NCBI GenBank assembly: GCA_933228895.1 | Contig: OW121847.1 | Span: 88,701,656 to 88,765,655, forward strand | Direction: 5' to 3' | Source of the DNA: Platycnemis pennipes | Lineage: Eukaryota > Arthropoda > Insecta > Odonata > Platycnemididae | DNA length: 64,000 nt | In this document: in pieces, positions 24,791 to 38,166 of the stretch | How the letters are laid out: every line of letters starts with the position of its first letter | Numbering within the stretch: the first letter of the stretch is position 1 | Notes under the pieces: model-generated | What the model was told of the DNA's origin: nothing | Databases searched by the model: none | Seen by the model: only the letters and a program-made list of their open reading frames with translations | Program-made: the position numbers and the translations under genes

Positions 24791-27700
24791 AATCTACCCA
24801 AAAGGTGGAATGCTAAATATTAATAATTTTGTATGCGCAGATTTATCGCCATTTGGCATTGTGATTGTATTTTCTAATCTCTGTTAAGTAATTTCTGCGT
24901 TGTGCTACTCGAAACGAAGCTAGCATCAGTGCATGGCTCCTCTTAAATCCATTCGAGACTCCCATTTCGAAACCCTCGTCTCTAGCATTTTTCTCACGCA
25001 CGCCTAGTCCATTTTCCCTACAGCCCGCCATCCATTCTCAAACCCTCGCACACACCCAACTCACCTAGCCTCCCACTCCATCCTCACGGCTAACCACTCC
25101 CCATTCAGCCCATCCCTCGTCGTCGTCTTCTTCTCACGCACCTCATTATTCGAATGTCACATTACCCTTTCCTCTCCTCACCCCTTCCCGCCTTCCTCGC
25201 CATATGACGAACCCGAGGAGGCTCTCTCCCAGAATGCTAACATTCCAACGTCCTCGCCACCGAGCTCTCGCCTGCCGAAGTCACTTCTTAAAAGCGTTGG
25301 CCTTAATTTTCTCAACCGAAAATTAACCTCTCCATTTGCACCTCTCTCTCTCTCTCCTCGTCTTTCAGCCCTCCCAATCGTTTATTAACTCCTCACCGAC
25401 CACCCTCCCTGTTCCGTCTCAGTTTTTCATCCCATATCTCATTTTTTGTTGCGCGCCTCCCTCCCAATTTCCTCCATTTTTACCACGCAGAGTACGGCCG
25501 TGTAACCGGGGAAGGTGGAGCCGTCCATTTCCCCCTAGCAGTCGTTTCTGCACCATGTTTTTTTTTCGGGGAACGCGCTCCCGTTCTGCTTCTTTTTTTC
25601 TCCCGGGTCTGCTTTGGGGATGATTTACGCTCCCCATTAATCACGCCACCCGTTAAACCCAACGAACGGTGCCGTAATTTTAAGATCTCCCGGAGAATGA
25701 AGCCAAGAGGCAAAGATGGAGACGGCCAGGTCGAAGACGACCGGTGGTCAGAAATGTTTGCCGAAGATGTTATCCGCGCCCGAGACTCCATGTGTGGCGC
25801 AGGAAGGGAGTAACGGTTACGGAGTAGTACGCTGGCTGAGTCAGCTGGTGGCAGAACAAAAAATGTGCCGAATCGCCACGAGTGCCAGCCACTGATCATC
25901 TGACCGCTCGCTACTGTGGCGTTTCAACCGAGTTTTGGTTTCCGACAAGGACTTAGCGAGATGAATGAAGGGGATCGGTGTTGGATCCCTCTTCCTGGAG
26001 CGTACATTTCTTTTTGTACACTCTGGCTTTAGATCGCTTGACAAAACCTGCTGGAAATACCTTTTTCCCCATCGTTCCGCTGAAAGTCTTATAAATGTAA
26101 TAAATGAATTATTCAATGTTTATTGAAGTATATTGCTTAGGAGGCAAGATGCTTTTCACCGCTAAGCCTGGGTTTATACACTAATAGGCATAAAATTAAA
26201 ATCCCAACTAATATCACCGGATGGAGAAAAAAGAAGTGACCCGTATGTCGGATGGGATGTAATATCGTAAGTTAACTGTGCGCCCTTGAGCAAGGCAGAA
26301 TAATGCTGACGTCGAATATGTCTTTACCGTCCAAAATCCAACCCCACACACTTTTTTCTTGTTTGATGCTCCTTTCAGTGAGAAATTGATTGAATGCCCA
26401 TTGAGTGTACAAAAGTGCAAGGCAAATGTCAAAGATCGATTTACCTTATTAACATGGTTTATTTTTACTCTCACTCTTTCAGTGACAGATGTGGATTCAA
26501 TAACGTATTTTTCACTAGACTTATTTTAATATTAACCTTTGATAGATTTCCTGTACGTCTTAGTAATGTGGCATACAGCATCTTTACTTGTGCATAACCT
26601 CTGGTACATAGAATCAATGGATTTACAAATCACATGATTACGCCGAAAAGTGGGTAGTAATATAATATTTAGTTTTAAAGGTGGAAAACTAAATATGGAT
26701 AATATCTCTTTAAACTTCGTATCTAGTTTATAAGACAAAAGTACTTACTTATCAAATTTTGTGCTCAATTTATTGACTTAGCTGATGAGAATGCAGTATG
26801 TTTTATCTATTACGTGGAAGGAGAATAAGTGAGATGATAGCTATTACGCAAGTGTATTCCTAGAACTAAGAAAAATAATATATGCAGTGATGAGTATAAA
26901 TGCTCTAATTTATTTAAAAGATTTCATTTACCCAACTATCAGCAATTGGTGAATAAAACGGTAAGGAAGTTAAAATTTTGAGTATTCGGTGAGTAGGAGC
27001 TATATATCACTTTAATTTATAAGCAGTATGGAGTGACAGATCCATAAATTCGGAGTTAGGGCTACTTTAATTCACCATTTCACTGTGCCACATGCAGCTT
27101 TCTAGTCAGTAAAAAAATAATAAAATAGAACGATTTTCTGAGGCGTTCAAGGTGTTTGAATCAAGTACCTCTGGTCAAGATCTGACCCGCTAATTTGATA
27201 TGGCATGTATATTTGCCTAAGTTAAATCCATTGATCTCATTTTGGCTTTTCCAGCGCAAAATTTCGCGTGTCTGAGTGATATTTCTCTTCTATGGAATTT
27301 CTCCAAAAGCTGGGGGACCACCTGCTGGATCCTCGCAAGAAATACAAGTAGTTTCCTTGAGTGTTTTGGCAGCAGCCGTTCGGAGGGTCGAGAGGGAGCG
27401 GCGCTCAACTTTCTTTCTCCCTCCTCGCTCCAATTCTGCCGCTGGTCTTCTTCTCGCAAGACGCAAGAAACGTGGATGCCGCCGCCGCACTCCATTTTTT
27501 CCGATGGCTAACGTTGTAAATATTCATCAGAAGGCAGGAAATTTTCCCCCGTACCATTCATACCAGCATTTACTTCGATCATGACATGATGGGCTAAGTG
27601 ATAAAAAAAATCCATTCCCGCTTATTGATACCATCGCGGGTGTCCGAATTGATGAAAACGTATGGACTGTTGCGAGCTACGAAAAAGAATAATCACGCCG

Positions 27701-30700
27701 TAATTTTCATTTTCATGTCAGCAATCAATGAGAACGCTGAGTTTGTGGATTTATTACTGACAAAATGACCAGAGCCAAAGCTTTTTCATTTCAAGACGGA
27801 TGGCATTTGCGTAATCCACGATGCTGGCTGCGCTAATGGAAATCATTAATTATCATTTTGCATTGAATTCACTTACAATTTTCTTACTGGGGCTTTTAAC
27901 TTTATTATGACAATGTAAGAGATTGTTTGCTTAATGATAAATTAATTCGGTAAATTTACGTCATACCTACGTGATAAAATATAGCAATTTTGTTCATGGT
28001 GATGTCGAAAAAATATTTACAAATACAAGTGGAGTAATTAGATTCTCGTCAGCCTATTATGACGTTTGCTTGATGAGGGAGTGTTATTTGTTAATATATT
28101 TCTTTTCCTTCAATGTGTTTTTCAAGTCTTATTTTCCAATGAGTTCATTGGTATGTTGTCACAATGGATTCTAATATCACTTTTGCAAGATGGACCACAG
28201 TTACTTTTTCTACATAGGTGCTAAACCAACTTTCTTCCTATTGGATCTATTTTCCGCTTTTGCAAGGTGGCATTCTGCATTTTGTGCCTTTGAAGGCTGG
28301 ATCTTCCGCTAACTTTTCTTCCCTTCATCATTTTTTTTCCAAAATTAACCACATCAAGCTTTCTTATTGGCGTATAATACAGCATATAAGCCTTATTCTC
28401 CTGTGTATTGAATTATACTACTTAATTCCATTATTTACTATATTCTCCGAGTTAATTTAGCAATTGTTATTTATACTTTTAACATATCTCAAGCATTATC
28501 CAATTGTACTAATGCTCCACAGAGTTTGAGTGTGGTTGATCTGGTTTTCTCCTTCAGTCGATCTGGTTTCGCAAGAGTTGTTTTTTTGTTCTAAGGGGCC
28601 TTTCGTTTTGATAAATGTTTTTTTTTCATTATATCCTCAGAATTTCCCAGTATTTATGGAAAATGTGGGAATAAAAACAGCAACCCTTATTTTGAATATT
28701 TATGGCTGATTGTAGTTAGCCCCCGGAAAATGGCAAGTTCATATACCCATGGTGAGGAAATTGGTTCTAGCTACTTTTATTAGGTTCTCTCGAATTAGGG
28801 TGAGCCACGTTTGTGAATGCAAATCTTTAACGGATAAATTTCGCCCACTGTGATCCGGTCTTGGTGCGGTTTTGATCCGGTCCATTTGAATGCCGGCTAA
28901 AGTTGAAACAGCTATTTCGCCTGCTCATGATAATGTTCTCACACGTTTACACTTTTATCTCTCATTTTTACCAATACCCTCCAATAATCCAGCATTTTCC
29001 TTGAGAATCTCATTACTTTTGTTTTTTTACTATGAGATTCTTGCACTGAATGCGTAAAGAGCCGAAACGTTCTCATCCGCGACGGGTATTGAGCGAGCTT
29101 ATTCGTTGCGATATCTTGCTTTTGCTCTGAAAGAGCGGAATGAAAGCTGGGACAATTCCGTGACTGGGTTCGAGAAACAAGTTAACCGGTCAAGACAGGT
29201 AGTATTTTTCATTTGATTCATGGGAAATCGGCTCTCCATAACTTTCCTATGTGCCAATTCGGCTTCGGGTGATATTTTAGGGCGAAGCAGGGGGTAGTGA
29301 CGCATGAAAAAAGGCCAAAGAAAAGAGCATAGTGGAAGAAGAATGAGGTGCTCAGGCATTGGATGAAAGTACGTGGGATAGTATTCCTGCTCGCTATATT
29401 GATGAGTGACACCTTGAAAACAGTGTATATGACACTTACATTCTTAGGGAAAAACGTCCTCCTGAAAATATCTTCATTTAAGAGGTTCTTTCCCAGAAAA
29501 GAAGAGAAAAATATGCGTTTTTAACATGCATTCCTACCTTCCTTTTGGGAACATGACACTAAAGTCATCTTGGTTTGTTTCTTGTCAGGAATATTAGTAT
29601 GCTTGGACTAGTGAAATTCAATTGCTGATGAAATATCTCTTGATTCTTGATAAATCCGTGAAGAAACGCTTCAAATGCAATCGGAATCCAATAATAATAT
29701 AATTAAGAAACGTTTTATTATTCGTATCAGTGGATAAAAATCATGGGTAGAGCAAGAAGAAATCATAAGTAGAACAGTAGAGATTCAGAGAGCCTTATTT
29801 CTGAAAAAAAAACTATTCTGCTTGTGTCTTTCGACATTAGCGACGATATCTAGCAGTGAGTTATGGAAAATAAATTCTACAGAAAGGCAGTATTGGAAGT
29901 ATTCGCAATTTTGCGCAAAAGAAGAATAATCAAGAGAGAATATTCATGTGCCTACGGGAGAGGTTTAGAGAATCATAAGAGAAAAATTTCGTCAACATTC
30001 CTTAAACAAAGACGAGGAAAGCTTGACGCTCCTCAATTTGTCATATAGACAGTCATCGACAACAATTCAAGAGTGGTGAGGGAAGGCTCAAGATGAAATC
30101 TTTAGATACAATAATGTGAAGTAATACATCAGTGGAAGAAATGACTAAAGTGCTGCGTCCAACCGACCAGTGAATAGATGGTCAGCTAAGATGGCTCTCA
30201 ATCAGTTTCAATGAGCTACTTTTATTGAGTTTCAATAAGCACCAAATATTTATGCATAATTTCATAGCATGAGGGGTGGAAACCTGAAGGATTTGCACTC
30301 AGGCTGTTTCTGTCAACGGAAAACAAAGAGAATATTTTCTCACGTTCTGTGTGTTTCTGCTGTTCTTTTCCAAACTGAGATTAAACCTGCCCTAAGTATT
30401 AAATGATGACCGCTTAAGCAAGGTGAACCGCAAGCCAGTATTAAGGAAACAAGTAGTTTAAATTCCTTATAAATAGACAAAAAGAAAGCCTTTAAGCTCT
30501 CTCAGAGACACCCGTGGAATGAAAAAAATACCCTCGCATCCCTATTTTTTCCCTCAGAACAAAAGAAGATGACGAAAGATTACGAAAGACAGAGAGAGCG
30601 ATCACAATTCCTCACTGCCAACAAGTAAGCCGGAGAGCCTTGAATAGACTGACAGGCTTGAAAACAGGTGGATGGATTCCGGGGATATAATGAGCACGAT

Positions 30701-31319
30701 TTTTTTGCCCGTCGAGCTCAAGTGCCGCCGCTCATAAGTGCACGCGGCGGTAGGCGCAATCGCTAAAGGCATCCGCGGCAGGAACGGCTGTCGCACAGGA
30801 AAGTAAGACTCGAGCTTGCGAGAAGACTTCTTGCTTTCCTCGACTGTGATATCCTAATTATCGAGGGTGAAGGGGGAAGTTTTGCGTCGGGTGGTTGGTA
30901 GGACTGAGAGGGAAGAAGAGGTGGGAATGGGGTGGGGCAAGTTTGGAGGCAGTCATTAGTCCAAATGCCATGAAACTTGGTTAGCAGCACCCGCTCGATT
31001 TTGAGCTTGAGCGATAGGCCGTCCCTCCCCTGCCATGAGACGGGAATACCTCCCTCCTCCTTGTGCACCCTGCGCCTCCATCTTCCCCGCATGCCATTCA
31101 TCTCCTCGGCCGCGTTTTCGTATCCCCTTTCGACCCCCACCCCGAGTCCCCTCCCCGCGCTATCATTTTCCAGCCCATCGCTCGAGTTGGGGCCGGGGGC
31201 TTGCTTCTTGCCGACCGGCCTTATTGCGATATTCACTTTCCCCTTCGACGACTCAGCTGAGGGTACCGTATATATTTCCATCATCAAAGTTGGCTGGGGG
31301 ATCCTGCAATATGTTGGCC

Positions 31320-31505
31320 GCGATACGCGATGCAAACATAATATCGCAAAGCGATATGGAGATGACTGACGGTGCGATACGTCGGGGGGCTAATTATATC
31401 AGATAATTTGCGATATCATGTGAAGCATGATACTAGTGATACGTTCATGAGATGCGATATAATTAGATGTGTCATAGTGTAAGGTTTGTGATAGCGTTCG
31501 ATATG
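31320..31505 (+). promoter_or_regulatory. Cluster of CGATA motifs
   Basis: CGATA occurs six times on the + strand (starting about 31321, 31352, 31375, 31411, 31455 and 31499), five of them as GCGATA, plus one TATCGC (31343-31348) on the other strand. This density is far above chance for AT-rich DNA. Clustered CGATA is the known site type of the Drosophila insulator protein BEAF-32; whether this species has such a factor is unknown, so the role is speculative. Confidence 0.3.
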
Positions 31506-34500
31506 GCATAGTAAAATGCGCATTATCAAGTAATAATGCCAATTATATTTCGAAGTAAAAAGACATGTCCTCTTCCGATATGAAGTTAATATCCAAGTGC
31601 AATCGATGTGGAAATTTGTTCTCCAGATATTTCCACTGCTTAGTTTTAATTATGTATGCTATATAACCAAATTCTATATTATATTTGTGATAATGTTTTG
31701 TTATCTTTTGCTGGTGACATCTCCAGTTCTGTAAACAATGTATACGTTGTAAGAGCGTATTCATCCCGTCTCCGAGATATCCTCCCTGATTCTCTGCCAA
31801 TTACATTTAAGGCATGGATATTCTTCAAATTTCTACTGAGTGGAATCCCGGTCTTTAAAATTCACCGTCTCCAATTTGTAATAATGCAACGTGTATGTTG
31901 TAGTTTAGCGATTTTTTTTTCTCTTTCAAATCCCTCACGAGGGAAATGTAACTTTTTCTTGGAACCACATACGCTTTGCCAATATTTTGGTGACTGTAGA
32001 ATGTACGATCTGCTACCGCCTATCGCACGTAGTGCTTGTTCTTCATAGTTCCCTCACGCTCTGCCTGTCTGAATTGTACTGCCCTCCTCGTTTTCCCACA
32101 GTGCCTGCTTTCGGGCGCGACTGCATCGGATTTCATGCACCCTACGGTTGGTATGGGTCGATGGTGTCCCGGGAGCCAGGGGCTACTGCAATATCACCGC
32201 TGCGAGAGCCACCAGCAGAAATATCGAAGTGCGATATTCAAATCCACACTTCCCGCGGTGCGCACTAATGCAGCCCTACACTAAAGCACAATGCAGTGTT
32301 CAGTTATCCCTTACCCGCGGTGCCTCATCCATATTCTGGGTCTCCTTAATATTTTTGAATGTTTTATTTGTGGCTTGAATGTTTATCCCCGGCGAGGATG
32401 GGGTTGAGCATCTCATTTTGGAAACTACCCTGCGCCGGTAGGGTTATCAAGAGCTGCATTAGTGATTCACTCGGGGATCACAATGGAGAAACGAGAGAAG
32501 ACAGGTGGGAGCCCATATTTTATCCCTTTCACTCAGGGTGCAGTCTTTAATAAACATTATGAAACTCCCTTGGAAGCATTTTTCAGGGGTATACGTCGAT
32601 TTTTCAGACAATATCTCGTATTTTTGCACACATTATTCTTCAGGTGCTCCCCGTCAGCTTACGAAGGTGCTTGATTGCAACCAGAAATGATTTTATCTAA
32701 GTCAACCGCAATTCAAATTTAAATTCCGACCGCACTTCAAGTGTAACTTTTGCGGTAAATAGTTACCGAAAGTAACGAAATTAATGGAGCCCCATGGTCA
32801 CCTGATGATTGATCGTTCATAATTTTTAAATTTGATAATTAGTCAATTATTTAATTAAAATTTAATGCCATCGTATACTTTGAACTATATATTACCTGTA
32901 ATTAAAATAATTAAATGTAATAGTTCTTGTAATTCTCTCTTGTAATTTTATTGCATTACTTAAAGTTTTTAGGAAATAATGCTGTAATCGTGGATATTGG
33001 CTGGGTTGGTGTATATTCATGATATATGATTTTCATCCGAAGGCCTTGAGTTCCAATTCGACATTGCATTGGAATTTTCATTTTCATTGTGTGTCAGCAT
33101 CGTAGAAAAGTGAACTCTGGAGATTGAATTGTGTCGTTACAAAAATATTCTCCCCACTAATAAAATTGATAAATATGCGATTTATCTGACTTAATGAGAT
33201 TCGCTTAAAACAATTCCTTATTTAACAATAAGGAATGGGTATGCCGATAGTTCAATGGGTTTGTGTCTTTGGTATTTATTCTAACGCTGGTGTCTGTGCT
33301 GGAGACCAAAGTTATTATTGGGCTACTAACTTTGACTAAACAATGCTCAGAGAGAATTAGTTTACACTTTGCTACTTAATTCATATTCCAAATTTTCTTT
33401 GCTGGAGAATTAGAAGACCCAAGGGTTTTCCGCAAAGCAGCGAAAGGTTACCTAGTTTCGAGCTCCGTAATTTAAACAGAATTCAAGAAGCTTGCAGTTT
33501 GACTGTGGAGAACCGTACGCCCTCTACAATGCCGAAAAGAGGAAATTTAAGTCAGCCCTTGGCTACATCTTTGCAATTAAGAGCAAAAAAGGGTGTGGCT
33601 CTTAGTAGGAGAGGAAATTAGTTTTAAAAAATAATGCGTAGTAATCGTGTTTTGCCCTAAATCCTATTTTTTGCTTTTAATAGAATGAAGTTGTTAATTT
33701 CCTGGGATACGTTAGAGTGTTTGTATCTTAACATGGAAAAACTCTTGATGAGCCTCAGTAAATTCTTCGAATTCATGGGCTGTAATAGTCAATTTATTCC
33801 ATAAGTTTTTTTAGGCTCCAAAATATGTATGTAATGCAGAGTTTACGTGTATTGTAGCCATTAAAATAAATTAACTAATTGTTGCAGAATGTTTATAAAT
33901 TCATTATTTGTTTCTAATCATAGTTAATTACTTATTTTTTAAAGAGTTTTCAAATTTTTACATTTCATACGTATTAACCATAAGACATGAATTTGTGTGA
34001 AAATCTCACAAGGGATAAAATGGAACTGGTGAAAACGTCTAAGTAGGAGAAAAATGTTTGTTAACGCGTTTCCCCCCATGTGGCCTTCTTTAACATGCGC
34101 AGTTAGAATGCGGCATCTGTACGATGCAGATTTGATATGGAGCTAGTTTGTGTTGCCAGGAGCAGAGTCGGACTTGTTAAAGGTCACCAAGATGATTGCG
34201 ATAGTACCACAACCTTACTGAAGAAACTGGATAGGATAGCGCTATCAAACTCTATGTAAAATATTTAGATGTATGTTTTAAGTAAGAATGAAGCTGATCT
34301 GTTTAACGGTGGCTTAATAGGAACACCCGAGAATCACTCTCAAATAGTTTGACAAAAAATTAAAGAAATAGGGATACAGGCGGGAACTTAAAATGCCCTT
34401 CTATCTGCAAGCAGTTAGATATCATAATGCATGGGCAACATCGTAACCGGGTCAGTTAAGTGGCCTCTATGTAATTTGAAATAGACTCTTGAATCTTCAA

Positions 34501-34649
34501 AATCATATGACTGTGTAAAAAATGAGAATAATAACTGAATTGCAAATGAAAAACGAAGAATAGCTGAAGAAAATTATACCTAACTTAATTTTTTAAATAT
34601 GTCATTTGCCGGTTACGGTAGGTTTTGATGTAGACTTTGCCTATCTTTA

Positions 34650-35030
34650 CATCGCGTTTGTCCTTGTGCTCTATCCATTCGCTCTTTATCTCTTCAAGCC
34701 GGCATATTTCTTCTCTTTACGTGTACTATCCATGATATCTTTTCTCTTTTTCCTCTTCTTTGCTTCCTTCCTTGCTTTCCCAGCAGTCTTCCTTCGATAG
34801 CAAATTCCAGCGTTTCATTTCCCAGAGTAGTTGTTTCATCGACATAATCCTTCTTCGTCTAATTTCCAAATAAATTCTACTCTCCGCCTCCGCCATGATC
34901 AACACTTCTCCATTCCTCCTAATTTCCGCCCATGGCACTTTCTTCATACTCCCGTACGCCCACGTTTCTTCCAATCTTTTCCTGTCGTTCCACCCTAGAG
35001 CTCATGTCGTAGATCCATATTAAGCCATGA
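34650..35030 (-). mobile_element. Degraded LINE C-terminal fragment
   Basis: The minus-strand frame at 34974-34726 reads VPWAEIRRNGEVLIMAEAES followed by a basic, Arg-rich stretch. This parallels the 'W-T-E-x-R-x-N-E-E-V-L...R-R-R' stretch of LINE ORF2 C-termini. The downstream G-H-x-L-R region is badly decayed. No 3' end is recognised. This is weaker than the other LINE calls. Confidence 0.45.
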
Positions 35031-37487
35031 TCAAAATAAATCATTGACCTCCCTCTTTAAATTCTTGCTCAAGATTGTCGTCATTAGTTCTCTTCTGTTG
35101 TAATCGCTTACTTAGTCAATTTGATCTCGTAATATCATCACTACTATGCCTGTTTTTGTGGTGGCGTACAGCTATTTATGCTACCCAAGGGAAAAAGTTG
35201 TTCCTCTTGTTTTATCCACGTGTCCTAATATTAAGTTCCACCTTCTTTTACCTCGAGAACTGGATAGTTTCATGCCATAGAAAATTATAAAGATATTAGT
35301 GATGATTACAGCCCTTTTAACAATTGGGTTACGCGTGCGATGGGCGTACATTATCTTTCTCTCACTAGGAATACGCCAAAGGAAAATGCAGAATGCACTG
35401 CGCATAAAATGGCCTTAAATTTGAGTAACCATTCGTGGAATTGTGATTCGGAGAATTTCGCCACACTGCGATTTATTTATAGGGAAAAAAATTCTATCAG
35501 AATCAAATGTCCCGATTTCTCGTGGCCTCAATTTTCCCTCGGTCCTCGGTGGGGATGAGAAGCCCCATGTCCCCGACTTAACGACAAGCGGAGGAGGACA
35601 AAAAAGGGGAGCGGTGAGTTAGGCTGTGATTAATTTACTGGTTAGGGGACGGAAGTAAAACAAAGGAGTGGAAGGCTCGTTTCCTCAGATCGGGAAGACG
35701 AAGAGATATCGAGGAGGGAGTCGGTCGAGGAGCATTCTTTCACTTGGGAGTCGTTGAGTGTATTGCTGGTGAGGATTGATTTTTAGAGATGGAGGGAGAG
35801 CGTGAAGGAGGCGGGGGGGGGGGGGAGATGCGGTGGCCACCGAGGAGGGAGGCGTTTCGGGGAAACGGGATTGAACTGCAGGTGGCTAATGGAGGAGAAG
35901 AAGGCCTAAAAGTAAGGCGCACAGCCGAAAACAATGACGGAAGAAAATAACGCATACTTCAGGACCGAGTTCCGTCGATTTTTCTTCTTGGAGAAGATAG
36001 AACCTGCTTTCCGCCGCTCGTGTTTTGGCGTCATATTAGAGCTACGGCTGCCTTCCACGTCAAGGTAGTCCACAACTAGCAGGGAGAAATATCTCTCTCT
36101 CTCTTTGTCCGAAGTTATCAGTCAACTGAAAATAACCTTTGGGGTGATTTTCCGATAAGTGGACAAAGAGAAAAATGACTAACGTCATAACTCTACGGAA
36201 AGTCATAACTATGCTAGAAAAGTTTATTTGATGCCTCTCATATAGTAGCTACCATTTAAACGTTGCACGTGAGTGTAAGTAAGAACAGAAGAAGAGTATA
36301 AAGAAAAGTAAATATAAACAATCATTATCCGCGCTTTAAAAAATGTCGTAATGAACTAGAGTCCACTCTGAGGAAAAATAGTATTCAAATACACGCTATA
36401 CACACAATACATTAGCTGGTGTAGGACTTAAGCGGAAAAATATATCATCTATGTATGATCAATTCAAAGAGATTAATGACAATATTAGTTACATATTCGA
36501 AATAAATGAAAGGAAGCCATCATTACTAATTTTAAATGTAAAAAGATTTATTTTCTATTTAACTTGTCCAATGAATATGCACATGGGACGTACCATATGA
36601 TTGATGTTCACAATATGATGGAAAGCATGGTCAAGCACACATTGATTTGATAATAAAATGCTACTAACATCCTTTAAATAACCATTCCAACTCTTAAAAG
36701 ATGTTTAATATGTTAAAGCTAATTTATTTTTTACACTACATTAATGTAGTAAACGATAAAGGACCTTTCGCTAAATTCTCCAAAAAAAAACACAAAAGTT
36801 TTAGGCAATAAGATATGTAGGTGATTTTAATGTAAGTGAAAAAGCTAGATATCAAGGTTAATGGACACCGTGCTTAATGTTGAGATTTGGAGCAGAATAA
36901 ATTCAGACTTTAAACTTTCACTAAGTACGACGACATGCAGGAGCCCAGCCTGGCGAGTGAACGTATAAACTGACAAGAAGAGGATTAAGTAGTGTTTATA
37001 TTCTTATCATCACTTTTTGCCCTTTTGAATTTTAGAAAATAGCTCTTCGCAATGGAAGCACTGTTGTGACATTGTTTTTCCGAAGGTTATTGCGATCCGT
37101 TTTTCCATTTTAAAACACTGATTCAAGCATTTTTGTCACTCTCAATATCATCTTCATCTACTGTTTAAAAAATACACATCTTTGATATATTGTTCTGATA
37201 AATATGTACATGTTTAATTGTGAACTATATTTTTGAATTTAAACGAATTATTATTATTAGGGATGCTTTGAACCGTATAATTAAATTTGCCATGCAAATA
37301 TCATCAAAGAGTTTATAATATGGTACTGTTTAAAGCAGGTTATTCTTTCATCATTTAAGAAGATAAAGCGTGTATGTGGTCCAAATTCCCGGCATGATAA
37401 ACTTTAATTTGGGGCTCGCTTATTGGATAAGGCAGCCAATTTATTTTGTAGTTCCTAGTTTCCGCCATCTAGATTCATTAGAATCTA
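35031..37487. other. Intergenic DNA downstream of the channel gene
   Basis: A GC-rich patch at 35540-36080 includes a run of G at about 35813-35826 and a CT repeat near 36090; the rest is AT-rich. A 14-bp palindrome, CTACATTAATGTAG, lies at about 36737. No gene is recognised. Confidence 0.45.
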
Positions 37488-37497
37488 TTTATTTATT
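37488..37497 (-). promoter_or_regulatory. Candidate polyadenylation signals of the channel gene
   Basis: Two overlapping AATAAA hexamers on the minus strand lie about 400 nt past the stop codon, and another lies at 37440-37445. The sequence between stop and signals is AT-rich with no competing frame. Such hexamers are common in AT-rich DNA, so this is only the nearest plausible end of the 3' UTR. Confidence 0.3.
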
Positions 37498-37890
37498 CTT
37501 GTCGGCAAGTAATTCTTACCGATGTAATCATTTTCGTGGTGTAAAATACTTATGATGAATAACCTGCATTTGTGTGCAGTGAAACTGAATTATATCCAGC
37601 GCACAGCAACGTTTCTTGTAGTCCTACCATGCCATTAATAAATTTTTCACTACGATAATAGAACAAAAAATTTGGGGGGAGGAAACTTGGCTAGTCTATA
37701 CAAAACACCTGGTTTTGAAGGAAATCAATGCACAAAATCACAATGTTTGTATCCTGATCACTTCAATTTCTTCTCATTTTGATAGATTCCATTATTCTAG
37801 GAATGGGACTGGTGGATGGCATAACGCATAACATAAAAAGAAATAATCCCGTGCGACGCATGAGGGATGGAACTTCACATTCAGCATCAT

Positions 37891-38166
37891 CTAGGTCAGC
37901 ATGAAATAGGGCCAGTAGATCAAGTTGAAAGTGAGGAAGGCAAGCGGGAAGCACAGTCGACACCACTCGTCAATCTTGCGCGCCACAACTTTGGTGTAGA
38001 GGGGTGTGTCCCGGTACTGTGAGAGGCGAAGGAGTCGGGCGTCGCAGAGCTGGGCAGCGCCAGCCACGGCCGAGGGACAGGGCACGCCAGGGTCGGACGC
38101 TCCAACTCGCCTCACCTGCTGGTAAAATTTTTGGTTGCGCCATATATTACGTTTTCTCTGCACGAA
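37891..38166 (-). CDS. CG12344: Channel gene exon 10: cytoplasmic loop, M4 and stop
   Basis: Encodes residues 416-506 and a TAG stop. It holds RKRNIWRNQKFYQQVRR, a GASDPGVPCPS stretch, then RKIDEWCRLCFPLAFLTFNL followed by IYWPYFML, which is M4 with the K-I-D-x-x-x-R-x-x-F-P-x-x-F signature. The chosen acceptor is CTATGCAG|T. A second CAG nine bases on (start 38157) would also keep frame and remove three residues. Only two residues follow the M4 core, as is usual for the family. Confidence 0.9.
   Translation of the reverse strand, partial: FVQRKRNIWRNQKFYQQVRRVGASDPGVPCPSAVAGAAQLCDARLLRLSQYRDTPLYTKVVARKIDEWCRLCFPLAFLTFNLIYWPYFMLT

Larger units (their letters stand above)
21173..34649. other. 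Long intergenic stretch, no gene seen
   Basis: AT-rich background with GC-richer, pyrimidine-biased islands at about 24900-25950, 27300-27500 and 30700-31260. The minus-strand frame at 31335-30763 (190 residues) and overlapping + strand frames are compositional. A CGATA cluster follows at 31320-31505. A possible tRNA-like B box (GAGTTCCAATTCGAC, about 33049) might mark an old SINE. Confidence 0.45.

Noticed and set aside
30763..31335. 190-residue minus-strand open frame with overlapping + strand frames
   Set aside because: Several frames are open at once in a GC-rich island, the usual sign of composition rather than coding; no known motif.
33000..33120. tRNA-like sequence (B-box resemblance)
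   Set aside because: The B box is imperfect and no cloverleaf or A box could be built; at most an old SINE.
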